Part shown: positions 6,283-14,070 of the stretch, one piece after another
Layout of the letters: every line of letters begins with the position of its first letter
How positions within the stretch are numbered: the first letter of the stretch is position 1
Source: CAZHAC01 sp964383855
GTDB lineage: Bacteria; Chloroflexota; Dormibacteria; Dormibacterales; Dormibacteraceae
DNA length: 29,410 nt
Assembly (NCBI GenBank): GCA_964383855.1
Contig: CAYLIP010000034.1
Coordinates: 1-29,410 of the forward strand
Direction of reading: 5' to 3'
Position numbers and translations under genes: made by a program
The notes under the pieces: generated by a model
Databases searched by the model: none
The model's input: only the letters and a program-made list of their open reading frames with translations
Told to the model about the DNA's origin: nothing

Positions 6283-7387
6283 GCGACCGATTCTGAAAAA
6301 CCTAGACGAAAGAGATACATTTCAAATACGAAAATCAACCGCTGGCGAAACCACCTCCCGGCAAACGACCTCCCGCCAAACGACCTCCCGCAAGGAAGAG
6401 CATCTGCAGATCAACCTCGACGGACCGGTGTCCGGTGACGTCGACGCCGGTTTCGGCGCCTACCGCTTTGAGCCCCAGGCGCTGCCCGAGCACGACCTCT
6501 CTGAGGTCTCGACCGCCACCAGGTTCCTGGACCGCGACCTGTCGGCTCCCCTGCTGGTCTCCTGCATGACCGGGGGCACGCCCGGCGCCGCGCGGGTCAA
6601 CCAGGTGCTGGCCGAGGTCGCGCAGCGGCACCGCCTCGCGCTCGGTCTCGGCTCCGGGCGCGTCCTCCTCGAGGACCCCTCGGCGCCGGGTTTCGCCGTG
6701 CGCGGCCGGGCCCCCACCGTGCCCCTCCTCTGCAACCTGGGCGCCGCCCAGCTCAACCGGGGCGCCGGCGTCGACGACTGCCGGCGCCTGCTCGAGCTGA
6801 CCGAGGCCGACGCGCTCGTCCTCCACCTGAACCCGCTCCAGGAGGCGCTCCAGCCGGAGGGCGAGCCGCGCTTTCGGGGCCTGCTCGGGCGGATCGAGCG
6901 GCTGTGCGCCGAGCTGGGCGCGCCGGTGATCGTCAAGGAGGTGGGCTTTGGCATCGCCGCCGACGTGGCCGCGCGGCTCTACGCGGCCGGCGTGGCCGCG
7001 GTCGACGTGGCGGGGGCCGGGGGCACCTCCTGGAGCGAGGTGGAGCGCCGCCGCCTGAGCGGCACCGCCGAGCGGGTGGCGGCTGCGTTCCGCGGCTGGG
7101 GCATCCCCACGGCGGAGGCGGTGGTGGCGGTGCGCGCCGTCGCCGGCGACCGGACCGTGATCGCCAGCGGCGGCGTGCGCGACGGCATCGACGTGGCCAC
7201 CGCGCTCGCCCTGGGGGCCGATCTGGTTGGCGTCGCCGGCCCCTTCCTGCGGGCCGCGGGCTCGGGGCTCGAGGCGGCCTCCGCCTTCGCCGAGGAGCTG
7301 GCGGGCGTGCTGCGGGTGGTCATGTTCGGCGTGGGCGCGCCTTCGCTCGCGTCCTTCCGGGCCGCGCCGCGGCTTGTCCGCCGGTGA
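6281..7387 (+). CDS. fni: Type 2 isopentenyl-diphosphate delta-isomerase
   Basis: An FMN- and NADPH-dependent type 2 IPP isomerase interconverting IPP and DMAPP, both needed by crtE and by the C5-adding elongase. Family hallmarks are RKEEHLQI, the GFGAYRFEPQALPEHDLSEV segment, LSAPLLVSCMTGGT, the LHLNPLQEALQPEG segment, the VKEVGFGI segment and GAGGTSW. The start is uncertain. The conserved core begins near residue 37, and the only upstream ATG in frame is at 6281, which overlaps the crtE start codon on the other strand. Its 36-residue leader is encoded by the operator array and a 15-bp tandem repeat, and no in-frame ATG, GTG or TTG lies between. A non-AUG start nearer the core (the ACG at 6380, for example) is possible. 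It is followed by carH with a GTGA overlap. Confidence 0.88.
   Translation: MRPILKNLDERDTFQIRKSTAGETTSRQTTSRQTTSRKEEHLQINLDGPVSGDVDAGFGAYRFEPQALPEHDLSEVSTATRFLDRDLSAPLLVSCMTGGTPGAARVNQVLAEVAQRHRLALGLGSGRVLLEDPSAPGFAVRGRAPTVPLLCNLGAAQLNRGAGVDDCRRLLELTEADALVLHLNPLQEALQPEGEPRFRGLLGRIERLCAELGAPVIVKEVGFGIAADVAARLYAAGVAAVDVAGAGGTSWSEVERRRLSGTAERVAAAFRGWGIPTAEAVVAVRAVAGDRTVIASGGVRDGIDVATALALGADLVGVAGPFLRAAGSGLEAASAFAEELAGVLRVVMFGVGAPSLASFRAAPRLVRR
6290..6330. promoter_or_regulatory. Divergent crtE/fni promoter with 11-bp-spaced CarH-type operator array
   Basis: Four 6-bp elements stand at exact 11-bp steps on the plus strand: TCTGAA (6292), TAGACG (6303), GATACA (6314) and AATACG (6325). The crtE -10-like box CAGAAT (6295-6290 on the minus strand) overlaps the first element, so a bound regulator would cover the promoter. 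From memory, CarH of Thermus binds tandem 11-bp direct repeats with a TnTACA core, which resembles this array. The AT-rich block stands out sharply in a GC-rich region. Confidence 0.65.
6353..6394 (+). repeat. Tandem 15-bp repeat in the 5' part of fni
   Basis: Two near-perfect 15-bp units (6353-6367 and 6368-6382, differing at one base) are followed by a partial third (6383-6394). In the fni frame each unit reads TSRQT, giving TSRQTTSRQTTSRK just before the conserved KEEH of the enzyme. Confidence 0.85.
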
Positions 7388-8277
7388 GCGAGGCCGCCGC
7401 CGAGGCGCACGTGCCGCTCAAGCAGCTGTCGCAGCTGAGCGGCCTCTCACCGATCCTGATCCGAGCCTGGGAGCGCCGCTACGGCTTTCCGGCGGCGCCG
7501 CGGCGGACGGCGGGCGGCCACCGGCGCTACACGCTGGGTGAGGTCGAGATGGTGCGCCACGCGGCGCTGCTCGTCCGCTCCGGCCTCCGGGCCTCGGACG
7601 CGATCGCGCGGGCGCGCACCGGGCAGGCGCTGCCCGCCGGCGCCGGCGCCCTGTCCTCGGCGCAGCTGGCCGGGCTGCTCCTGGACGAGGATCCCGCGCG
7701 CGCCCTCGACTACCTGCGCGGCGCCACGGTCGCCACCGGCTTCGAGGCGACGCTCGAGGAAATGGTGGTCCCCGCCCTCCAGGCGGTCGGCCAGGGCTGG
7801 GAGGCGGGGCGCAACTCGGTGGCCGACGAGCACGTGGCGACAGGCGTGGTCATGAGCTGGCTCGGCTCCGTGCGCGCCGAGCTGCCGCCCATGGATGCGG
7901 CCGAGCCCGCCTACGTGATCGCCAACCCCGAGGGGGAGGAGCACGCGGTGCCGGTGTGGGCGCTCGAGGTGCTGCTCCGGATGCGCAGGGTCCCGGTGCG
8001 CGCGCTCGGAGCGTCGGTCCCGATCGCCGACCTCGTCCAGGAGGCGCGGCGGCCGGGTCTACGCGGGCTGGTCCTGGCGATCTCGCGGCGCTCGCTGCGC
8101 CGGCAGGTGGGGCGGGTCGCCGCGGCCGTGGGAGCGCTCGAGGGCAGCCGCGCGCGCATCTTCACGGGGGGCGCCGGGGCCGTCCCGCCGCTGGCTCCGG
8201 GCGTGATCCTGCTGCCGAGAACGCTTACCGAGACGGCGGACCGCCTGGCCGCCGAGCTGAGTGATCTAGCGCAGTGA
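7384..8277 (+). CDS. carH: CarH/LitR-type MerR family B12-dependent photoreceptor regulator
   Basis: A 297-residue protein with an N-terminal MerR helix-turn-helix (VPLKQLSQLSG, IRAWERRYG, GGHRRYTLGEVEM, residues 10-56), a helical cap and a C-terminal cobalamin-binding domain. The cap has the W-x9-EH signature (W139, E149, H150) that packs on the adenosyl group in CarH. The cobalamin domain has a candidate lower-ligand H187 in EEHAVP, an S at 211 and the GG at 262-263. The usual ExHxxG motif ends in P190 instead of G. In CarH, dark adenosylcobalamin-bound tetramers repress carotenoid genes and light breaks them up. The gene shares an operon with fni (GTGA overlap) downstream of the 11-bp repeat array, implying autoregulation. 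Binding to those repeats is inference. Confidence 0.88.
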   Translation: MSEAAAEAHVPLKQLSQLSGLSPILIRAWERRYGFPAAPRRTAGGHRRYTLGEVEMVRHAALLVRSGLRASDAIARARTGQALPAGAGALSSAQLAGLLLDEDPARALDYLRGATVATGFEATLEEMVVPALQAVGQGWEAGRNSVADEHVATGVVMSWLGSVRAELPPMDAAEPAYVIANPEGEEHAVPVWALEVLLRMRRVPVRALGASVPIADLVQEARRPGLRGLVLAISRRSLRRQVGRVAAAVGALEGSRARIFTGGAGAVPPLAPGVILLPRTLTETADRLAAELSDLAQ

Positions 8278-8352
8278 CGCTCTGACGGGCCGTGCGCCCT
8301 GTCGATCGCCACAGACCTCTTTGCATTGTCAACTATCGCCGGCGCGGCCGCC

Positions 8353-8371
8353 GCCCCCATCTGCAGGGGGC
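8353..8371 (+). terminator. Small GC hairpin after carH (possible weak terminator)
   Basis: GCCCCC (8353-8358) pairs with GGGGGC (8366-8371) over a 7-nt loop. There is no T-run, so termination is uncertain. It also lies just ahead of the -10 box of the next gene. Confidence 0.3.
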
Positions 8372-8380
8372 CTGTTGGAC

Positions 8381-8386
8381 CATACT
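8381..8386 (+). promoter_or_regulatory. -10 box for the 3-hydroxyisobutyrate dehydrogenase-like gene
   Basis: CATACT stands 6 nt before the ATG at 8393. No Shine-Dalgarno sequence is present, so a leaderless start is likely. Confidence 0.45.
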
Positions 8387-8392
8387 TCGAGC

Positions 8393-9280
8393 ATGCGGGT
8401 GGGTTTCGTAGGCCTGGGCACGATGGGCCGCCCGATGGCGCTCAACCTGGTCCGCGCGGGTCATCAGCTCCGCGTCTTCGACGTGGTGCAGGCGGGAGTC
8501 GAGGCACTGGTCGCCGCCGGAGCCACGCCGGCCTCGTCGGCGCGCGAGGTCTGCTCCGGAAGCGAGGTGGTGGTGACCATGCTGCCCGCCTCCCGGCACG
8601 TCGAGGCGGTCATGTTCGGGGACGACGGGGTGGTGGCCGGGCTTGCCTCGGGGATGACGGTGATCGACATGAGCACGATCGACCCCGGCACCACACGGCG
8701 GGTGGCGGCGGCGGTCGAGGCGTGCGGCTGCACGATGCTCGACGCTCCCGTTTCCGGCTCGTCCACCGGCGCCGAGCAGGGCACCCTGACGATCATGGTC
8801 GGAGGCCCGACCGAGGTCCTGGAGCGCTACCGGCCGCTGCTCGACGTGATGGGCCGCAATGTCATCCACTGCGGCGGCACCGGGATGGGCGAGGCGGTCA
8901 AGCTCTGCAACAACCTGGTCGCCGGGGCCACCGTGGCCGCCGTGGCCGAGGCCTTCGCCCTGGGCGCGCGGCTCGGTTGCGACCCGCAGGTGCTCCACGA
9001 CGTCATGAGCAAGAGCTCGGCCAGCTGCTGGGCGCTGCAGACGCGGCCGCCGGTGCCCGGGCTGGTTGCGGACGCGCCCGCGGATCGCGACTTTGCGCCG
9101 GGCTTCATGGTCGACCTCATGCACAAGGACCTGGGCCTGGTCATGGCCGCCGCCTCCGAGCTGCGGCTCCCGCTTTCGGTGGCGGCGACGGCCCAGCAGC
9201 TCTACGCGCTGGCCTCCCAGGAGGGCTACGGCCAGCGGGACTTCTCGGCGGTTTTCAAGGTGCTGGAGGCTGATTCGTGA
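8393..9280 (+). CDS. 3-hydroxyisobutyrate dehydrogenase family NAD(P)-dependent oxidoreductase
   Basis: A 295-residue beta-hydroxyacid dehydrogenase. The N-terminal Rossmann motif VGFVGLGTMGRPMA binds NAD(P). The substrate segment DAPVSGSSTGAEQGTLTIMVGG is the family signature, and K170 in GEAVKLCNNL is the catalytic lysine. Typical reactions oxidise 3-hydroxyisobutyrate or tartronate-type hydroxyacids to the semialdehyde. The frame is open from 8321, but the ATG at 8393 begins exactly at the conserved MRVGFVGLG. The next gene, an aldehyde dehydrogenase, overlaps by 4 bp, so the pair may oxidise a hydroxyacid or an alcohol-derived aldehyde in two steps. The exact substrate cannot be read from sequence. 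Confidence 0.88.
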   Translation: MRVGFVGLGTMGRPMALNLVRAGHQLRVFDVVQAGVEALVAAGATPASSAREVCSGSEVVVTMLPASRHVEAVMFGDDGVVAGLASGMTVIDMSTIDPGTTRRVAAAVEACGCTMLDAPVSGSSTGAEQGTLTIMVGGPTEVLERYRPLLDVMGRNVIHCGGTGMGEAVKLCNNLVAGATVAAVAEAFALGARLGCDPQVLHDVMSKSSASCWALQTRPPVPGLVADAPADRDFAPGFMVDLMHKDLGLVMAAASELRLPLSVAATAQQLYALASQEGYGQRDFSAVFKVLEADS

Positions 9281-10737
9281 TCACGACCGAAGCGACGCAG
9301 AAGATGCTGGTCAGCGGCGATTGGGTCGACGCGGCCGGCGGCGAGGTGATCGAGGTCGAGAACCCGTCACGCCGCGGCGAGACCGTGGGCACGGTGCCGC
9401 GGGGCCGCGCGGAGGACGTCTCACGCGCCGTCGACGCGGCTTTTGACGCGTTTCAATCGTGGCGCTCGGTGCCGCCCGCCGCGCGCGGGCTGGCCATGCT
9501 GCGCATCGCCGACGACCTGGAGGCGCGGCACGAGGAGCTGGCGCGGCTGGTCGCGACCGAGACCGGCAACGCGCTGCGGACCCAGGCCCGGGGCGAGATC
9601 CGGAGCGCGATCGACATCTTCCGGTACTTCGGCGGCGTCGCCCAGGAGCTGAAGGGCGAGGTGATCCCGATCAACGACGACCTGCTGGTCTACAACCGGC
9701 GCGAGCCCTACGGGGTGGTGGGGGGCATCGTGCCCTGGAACGCGCCCGTCCAGCTGTCCTCGCTGAAGGTCGCGATGGCGATCACGGCCGGCAACACGCT
9801 GGTGCTGAAGGCGGCCGAGGACGCGCCACTGGGCGTCCTGACCATGGCCTCGATCGCCGCCTCGCACCTGCCGCCGGGTGTCCTCAACGTGGTCACCGGC
9901 TACGGCGAGGAGGCGGGCGCGCCGCTGGCGGCCAACCCCAAGGTCCGCAAGCTCTCCTTCACCGGATCGACCGAGGTGGGCAAGCTGATCATGCACGCGG
10001 CCGCCGACCGGATCGTGCCGGTGTCCCTGGAGCTGGGCGGCAAGAGTCCGGCGATCGTGTTCCCGGATTCCGACGATGACGCGACGGCCGACGGCGTGAT
10101 CGCGGGCATGCGCTTCACGCGTCAGGGTCAGTCGTGCACCGCCGGCTCTCGGCTCTTCGTGCACCGCTCGATCCACGACTCGTTCGTCTCGCGACTGGTC
10201 GCCAAGCTCTCCGCCTTCAAGATCGGCGACCCCCTCGACGAGGCGACCGACATGGGGGCGATCATCAATCGCACCCAGTACGAGAAGGTCTGCGCCTACA
10301 TCTCGGAGGGACTGTCGGCCGGAGGGTCGGTGCTGGGCGGGATGCCCCCTTCGTCGGGGCCGCTTTCCGAGGGGTATTTCGTGCAGCCGACCGTCTTCGC
10401 GCGCTCCGACAACGCCTGGCGGCTGGCGCGAGAGGAGATCTTCGGGCCGGTCCTGGTCGTGATCCCCTGGGACGACGAGGAGGAGGCGATCCGGATGGCC
10501 AACGACTCGCACTACGGGCTGGCCGCGTACGTGTGGTGCCGCGACTTGAGCCGCGCCCTTCGGGCGGCCCACAAGATCGAATCGGGGTGGGTGCAGGTGA
10601 ACCGGGGCCTCGGGCAGCTGCCGGGCATGTCCTACGGCGGCTACAAGCAGTCCGGGATCGGGCGCGAGTTCTCCCTCGAGGGCATGCTGGACGGGTTCAC
10701 GCAGCGTAAATCGGTGACGGTCAGCCTCACACACTGA
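9277..10737 (+). CDS. NAD(P)-dependent aldehyde dehydrogenase
   Basis: A 486-residue aldehyde dehydrogenase with the catalytic cysteine C287 in GQSCTAGSR, general base E252 in SLELGGKSP, the cofactor segment VPWNAP and the FTGSTEVGK loop. The GTG start overlaps the previous stop as GTGA. Overall it looks like the betaine/phenylacetaldehyde-type broad family. The glutamate base marks a normal hydrolytic ALDH and argues against a CoA-acylating methylmalonate-semialdehyde dehydrogenase, despite the neighbouring 3-hydroxyisobutyrate-dehydrogenase-like gene. It is probably co-transcribed with that gene and perhaps with the ABM-like gene 33 bp downstream. Confidence 0.9.
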   Translation: MITTEATQKMLVSGDWVDAAGGEVIEVENPSRRGETVGTVPRGRAEDVSRAVDAAFDAFQSWRSVPPAARGLAMLRIADDLEARHEELARLVATETGNALRTQARGEIRSAIDIFRYFGGVAQELKGEVIPINDDLLVYNRREPYGVVGGIVPWNAPVQLSSLKVAMAITAGNTLVLKAAEDAPLGVLTMASIAASHLPPGVLNVVTGYGEEAGAPLAANPKVRKLSFTGSTEVGKLIMHAAADRIVPVSLELGGKSPAIVFPDSDDDATADGVIAGMRFTRQGQSCTAGSRLFVHRSIHDSFVSRLVAKLSAFKIGDPLDEATDMGAIINRTQYEKVCAYISEGLSAGGSVLGGMPPSSGPLSEGYFVQPTVFARSDNAWRLAREEIFGPVLVVIPWDDEEEAIRMANDSHYGLAAYVWCRDLSRALRAAHKIESGWVQVNRGLGQLPGMSYGGYKQSGIGREFSLEGMLDGFTQRKSVTVSLTH

Positions 10738-10770
10738 CGGCTGGGTCTTGCCGCATTCTGGAGGTGCTTT

Positions 10771-11382
10771 ATGTGGGCTCATGTCACGCGCATCAGGCCG
10801 GCCGCCGAGAACGTCTCGCCGCCGGGTGATTACTTCCGGCGGACGGCGCTGCCCACGCTGCAGCAGACACCTGGCTTTGCCGCGGCGTTCATGCTGCGTG
10901 GCCGCACCGAAAGGCTGGGCGTGACCGTGACCTACTGGGACGACGAGCAGTCGCTGAAGGCAGCCCTTCCCGAGCTCGATCGGAGCCGGCAGGAGGCGGC
11001 GCAGAGCCAGGGTTTCGAGGTGCTCGAGACCGACAGCTACGAGATCGTGGTCCTCGACCGCAAGTCACGGCCCGAGGTGGGCCAGTTCGTGCGGAGCACC
11101 GAGGTCCAGGCAGACCCGTCGACGCGGGACGCCAACGTTCGCGCCATCGAGGAGCGGATCGTGCCGCTGGTCCAAAGCCTGCCGGGATACGTCTCGCTGG
11201 TCTCGATGGGGAACCCGGAGACCGGCCACGCCCTGACCACCACGACGTGGGCGACCGAGCGGGAGCTCGATGGTTCGGCGGACGCGGTGCGCGGGCCGCG
11301 CGAGGAATCGGTGGGCGAGACCGGTGGCAAGGTGCAGCGGGTCGAGGAGTGGCGGATAATCCTGGCCGAACTGCGCGGCTGA
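10771..11382 (+). CDS. Tandem ABM-like (dimeric alpha/beta barrel) protein, function unknown
   Basis: A soluble 203-residue protein that seems to contain two halves of the same fold. Residues 1-95 (MWAHVTRIRP, TPGFAAAFMLRG, VTVTYWDDEQSLKAA) and 105-175 (FVRSTEVQADPSTRD, LPGYVSLVSMGN, TTTTWATEREL) each follow the strand-helix pattern of antibiotic-biosynthesis-monooxygenase-like domains: a short strand, a helix, a PGF/PGY turn, and a strand with W. Such proteins act as small oxygenases, heme or quinone handlers, or have no enzymatic role. Unlike most neighbours it has a clear ribosome binding site (GGAGGT, 6 nt before the ATG). Fold assignment is by pattern only. Confidence 0.65.
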   Translation: MWAHVTRIRPAAENVSPPGDYFRRTALPTLQQTPGFAAAFMLRGRTERLGVTVTYWDDEQSLKAALPELDRSRQEAAQSQGFEVLETDSYEIVVLDRKSRPEVGQFVRSTEVQADPSTRDANVRAIEERIVPLVQSLPGYVSLVSMGNPETGHALTTTTWATERELDGSADAVRGPREESVGETGGKVQRVEEWRIILAELRG

Positions 11383-11430
11383 GGGCGGCGGCGGACCCCT
11401 ATATGGTTCAGCCGAATGTGCGCAACGTGC

Positions 11431-11507
<77 letters not shown>

Positions 11508-11549
11508 ACGCCGGTTGGGGTGGGCGCCGCTCGATCGGCGCGGCCATGG

Positions 11550-11555
11550 ATTCTA
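11550..11555 (-). promoter_or_regulatory. -10 box for tRNA-Lys
   Basis: TAGAAT on the minus strand, about 43 nt upstream of the mature 5' end, leaving a short precursor leader. No convincing -35 at 17-18 bp. Confidence 0.4.
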
Positions 11556-11599
11556 CCGGGTCGTTAACAGCCACCATTCCCTTCTCAGCCGCCGCTCCC

Positions 11600-11605
11600 T
11601 AGCCT
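11600..11605 (+). promoter_or_regulatory. -10 box for the PrgI-like gene
   Basis: TAGCCT stands 7 nt before the GTG start at 11613. Confidence 0.4.
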
Positions 11606-11612
11606 CCGGGGC

Positions 11613-12032
11613 GTGCGCGCTCGCGTTCCGCTCGACGTCGACCTGGAGGATCACCTCCTCATGGGTCTGACGGCCCAGCGCTTTGGCTACGTTGCGGTCG
11701 CGGCGCTGGCGGCGCTGGCCGCCTGGCACGCCATTCCGGTCGTGGGCGGCGCGCTGGCCGGACTAGTGCTGGCCGTGGGGGCCGCTTTCGGTTGGCTTCA
11801 GTGGCGCGGCCGCGGGCTCGATCACTGGGTTGCGGCCGCCGCGCTCTGGCTGCTCCGGACGCGCCGAGTCAAGGTCGATGGGCGGGTGCAAATCGGCGCG
11901 CGGCTGAAGTCGCGACCGAGGCGGCCGGCGTGGCGGCGCCGGCCGCCTCCGCCCTCGCTGCCCGCGATCCTCCGCGAGCCGCGACCGATCCGGCGCCTGC
12001 AGGTGCTCAAGGGCGTCGACGGAGACCAATGA
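11613..12032 (+). CDS. PrgI-like membrane protein (type IV secretion-associated)
   Basis: A 139-residue protein. VRARVPLDVDLEDHLLMGLTAQRF is followed by two hydrophobic helices (about residues 25-45 and 46-62), then a basic proline-rich cytoplasmic tail (SRPRRPAWRRRPPPPSLP). The N-terminal pattern of a short beta segment, an acidic helix and GLTxxQ before two spans is that of the PrgI family, the VirB3-like partner that sits beside VirB4 in Gram-positive conjugation and related systems. It overlaps the following VirB4-like gene as ATGA. No other conjugation gene is in the window, so the pair may serve a reduced or domesticated secretion apparatus. Confidence 0.7.
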   Translation: MRARVPLDVDLEDHLLMGLTAQRFGYVAVAALAALAAWHAIPVVGGALAGLVLAVGAAFGWLQWRGRGLDHWVAAAALWLLRTRRVKVDGRVQIGARLKSRPRRPAWRRRPPPPSLPAILREPRPIRRLQVLKGVDGDQ

Positions 12033-14059
12033 AGCTGCCGATGGCGCTGGTCGAGCGCGGCGTGGTCGAGACCGCCATCCGGCCGGGGGAGGGCATCTGC
12101 AGAGCGGTTCTCGGCGGCCTCGGGTATCTCGGCGCCCGGGAAGAGGATCAAGCCCACTGGGTCGCTGCCTTCCGGCGGTTTCTCGACGGCCTCTCGGCGC
12201 CCCTACAGGTGGTGATGCGGTTCCGGCCCGGACCAGGCGGCGGCGCCCCGCCCCACCGGCTGCTGCCAGCAGCGGACGCCATGAGATCCGCCGACGTCGC
12301 CTTTGCGGCCTGGCTCAAGCGCTCGCGCGATTCGCAGCACCGCGAGGTGGAGCTGGTCACCGCCGGCGCGGCCACGGACGCCCTGACCACACTGGTCTCA
12401 GAGCTCGGGCTCTCGCGCCTGGATCCACCGCCGATGCCGCAGGCCATCCGAGCCGGCGAGCGCGCGGATGGGCTCGTCGGCGACGCCGGCTGGCAGCGCA
12501 CCTGGTACCTGCATCACTACCCGGGCGGCGACATCGAACCGGGCTGGCTGCTGCGCCTGGTGCCGGCAGGTCAGGAGATCGATCTGGCCTGGCACGCATC
12601 GCCGATGCCGACCGCCTGGGTCGTCGACTTCCTGCAGCGCCAGCTGGCGGCGATGCGCTCGCGTGTGATGATCGGCGATCCCAACGACGTGCAGGTCGAC
12701 GGCGCCCTGGCGGCTGCGGCCGAGCTGCAGCGGCGGCTGTCGGCCAGCGAGGAAAGGGCCTTCCGGGTGGCCGTCTACCTCACTCTCACCGCAGCCTCAC
12801 AGCAGGAGCTGCGCGAAGGCTCGGCGCGCGTCGAGGAGGCGGCCCGGTCGGCCCTCTGCCGGCTCGAGCCGCTCACGTTCGAGATGCTGGCGGGGCGCAT
12901 CGCCACCCTCCCCACGGGCAACGACCCGCTCGGACGCAGCCGGATCCTGGATAGCAGCTCCCTTTCGACGTTCTTCCCCTGGCTCGATGCCGAAGTCGCC
13001 CAGCCCCGCGGACTGGTTATCGGCGTCTCGGCCGCCACGTCCATGCCCGTCCTCGTCGACCCCTTTGACGACCGCCGTTTCGCCAACGCCAATCTCGGCG
13101 TCTTCGGCCACTCCGGCGCCGGCAAGACGCATCTCATGTCATCCCTCGCCCTCGGCTCGCTGGCCCTCGGCGTCCAGGTCTTCGTGCTCGACCCCGAGCA
13201 TGAGTACGGCGAGCTGGCTAGGTCTGTGGGTGGCGAGGACATCCGCCTGGCCCTCGGCTCCGGCCACGCGCTCAACGTCCTGGACGGCGCACGCTCCACC
13301 GCCGAGGCCGCCGGCGCGGCGATCGCCGACGCGGTCGACCTCGTCGCCATCGTCTGCGGCGAGCTCGACGAGGCCGAGCGGGCCGACGTCGAGGCGGCCG
13401 CCCGCCAGACCTTCGACGAGGTCGAGCAGCCGCTGCTGCGCGACGTCGCCCGGCGGTTGCGGGCCGGACGCGCGGCCACCGTGCTCGGCCGCTGGGTGGA
13501 GGGCGCGCTGGGCCGCATGTTCTCGGCCCCCACCAATGTCGACCTCGAGGCACCGATCGTCGTCTTTGGCATGCGAGAGCTCCGGGAGGAGATGGTCGCC
13601 CCCGTGCACTTCCTGCTGGCCGAGGCGCTCTGGACGCGCATCAAGAACCGCGAGCGGCGCCGCCTGCTCGTGGTCGACGAACTCGGGCTGCTCTTCGACG
13701 ATCCAACGATGCGCCGCTTCGTGGTGACGCTGGCCAGGCGCATCCGCAAGTACGAGGGGTCGCTGCTCTTCGCCACCCAGAATCCCGGCGACCTGCTGTC
13801 AACCGACGCCGGGTCGGTCGTGGCCACCAACCCGGCCATCCACTTCTTCGGTTCGACCCGGCCGGGCGAGGCCGCGCGCCTGGAGCGCGCCTTCTCGCTC
13901 AGCCCAGCGCAGCGCGCGTTCGTGGAGACCGCGCGGCGAGGCGAATTCCTGCTTTCGGCCGGGACCTCCCGGGTGGCGGTCCGCGTCAAGTCGCCGCCCT
14001 GGCAGGAGGCGCTGATGGAGGCCACTCGCGGCCGGGGACGCCCGCCGCCGGCTTCGTAG
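12029..14059 (+). CDS. VirB4-like ATPase
   Basis: A 676-residue ATPase of the VirB4/TraC class that energises type IV secretion or conjugative pilus assembly at the inner membrane. Residues 1-330 form the variable N-terminal domain. The Walker A GHSGAGKTH is near residue 360. DPEHEYGELA, a typical VirB4 segment, follows. The Walker B LLVVDEL is near 548, and FATQNPGDLL with GSTRPGEAARLE near the end is the conserved C-terminal part. The frame is open from 11792, but the ATG at 12029 overlaps the PrgI-like stop (ATGA) and starts an unbroken protein. Both partners are intact, so this is not an obvious pseudogene. An HerA-like chromosomal ATPase is less likely given the PrgI partner. Confidence 0.85.
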   Translation: MKLPMALVERGVVETAIRPGEGICRAVLGGLGYLGAREEDQAHWVAAFRRFLDGLSAPLQVVMRFRPGPGGGAPPHRLLPAADAMRSADVAFAAWLKRSRDSQHREVELVTAGAATDALTTLVSELGLSRLDPPPMPQAIRAGERADGLVGDAGWQRTWYLHHYPGGDIEPGWLLRLVPAGQEIDLAWHASPMPTAWVVDFLQRQLAAMRSRVMIGDPNDVQVDGALAAAAELQRRLSASEERAFRVAVYLTLTAASQQELREGSARVEEAARSALCRLEPLTFEMLAGRIATLPTGNDPLGRSRILDSSSLSTFFPWLDAEVAQPRGLVIGVSAATSMPVLVDPFDDRRFANANLGVFGHSGAGKTHLMSSLALGSLALGVQVFVLDPEHEYGELARSVGGEDIRLALGSGHALNVLDGARSTAEAAGAAIADAVDLVAIVCGELDEAERADVEAAARQTFDEVEQPLLRDVARRLRAGRAATVLGRWVEGALGRMFSAPTNVDLEAPIVVFGMRELREEMVAPVHFLLAEALWTRIKNRERRRLLVVDELGLLFDDPTMRRFVVTLARRIRKYEGSLLFATQNPGDLLSTDAGSVVATNPAIHFFGSTRPGEAARLERAFSLSPAQRAFVETARRGEFLLSAGTSRVAVRVKSPPWQEALMEATRGRGRPPPAS

Positions 14060-14062
14060 AAT
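14057..14062 (+). promoter_or_regulatory. -10 box for the GH36 gene
   Basis: TAGAAT overlaps the stop codon of the VirB4-like gene and stands 8 nt before the GTG at 14071. Confidence 0.45.
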
Positions 14063-14070
14063 CGGAGACC

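Noticed and set aside
6353..6394. CRISPR-like or regulatory repeat array
   Set aside because: Units are contiguous 15-bp copies with no spacers and are in frame with fni, so this is a coding microsatellite-type expansion.
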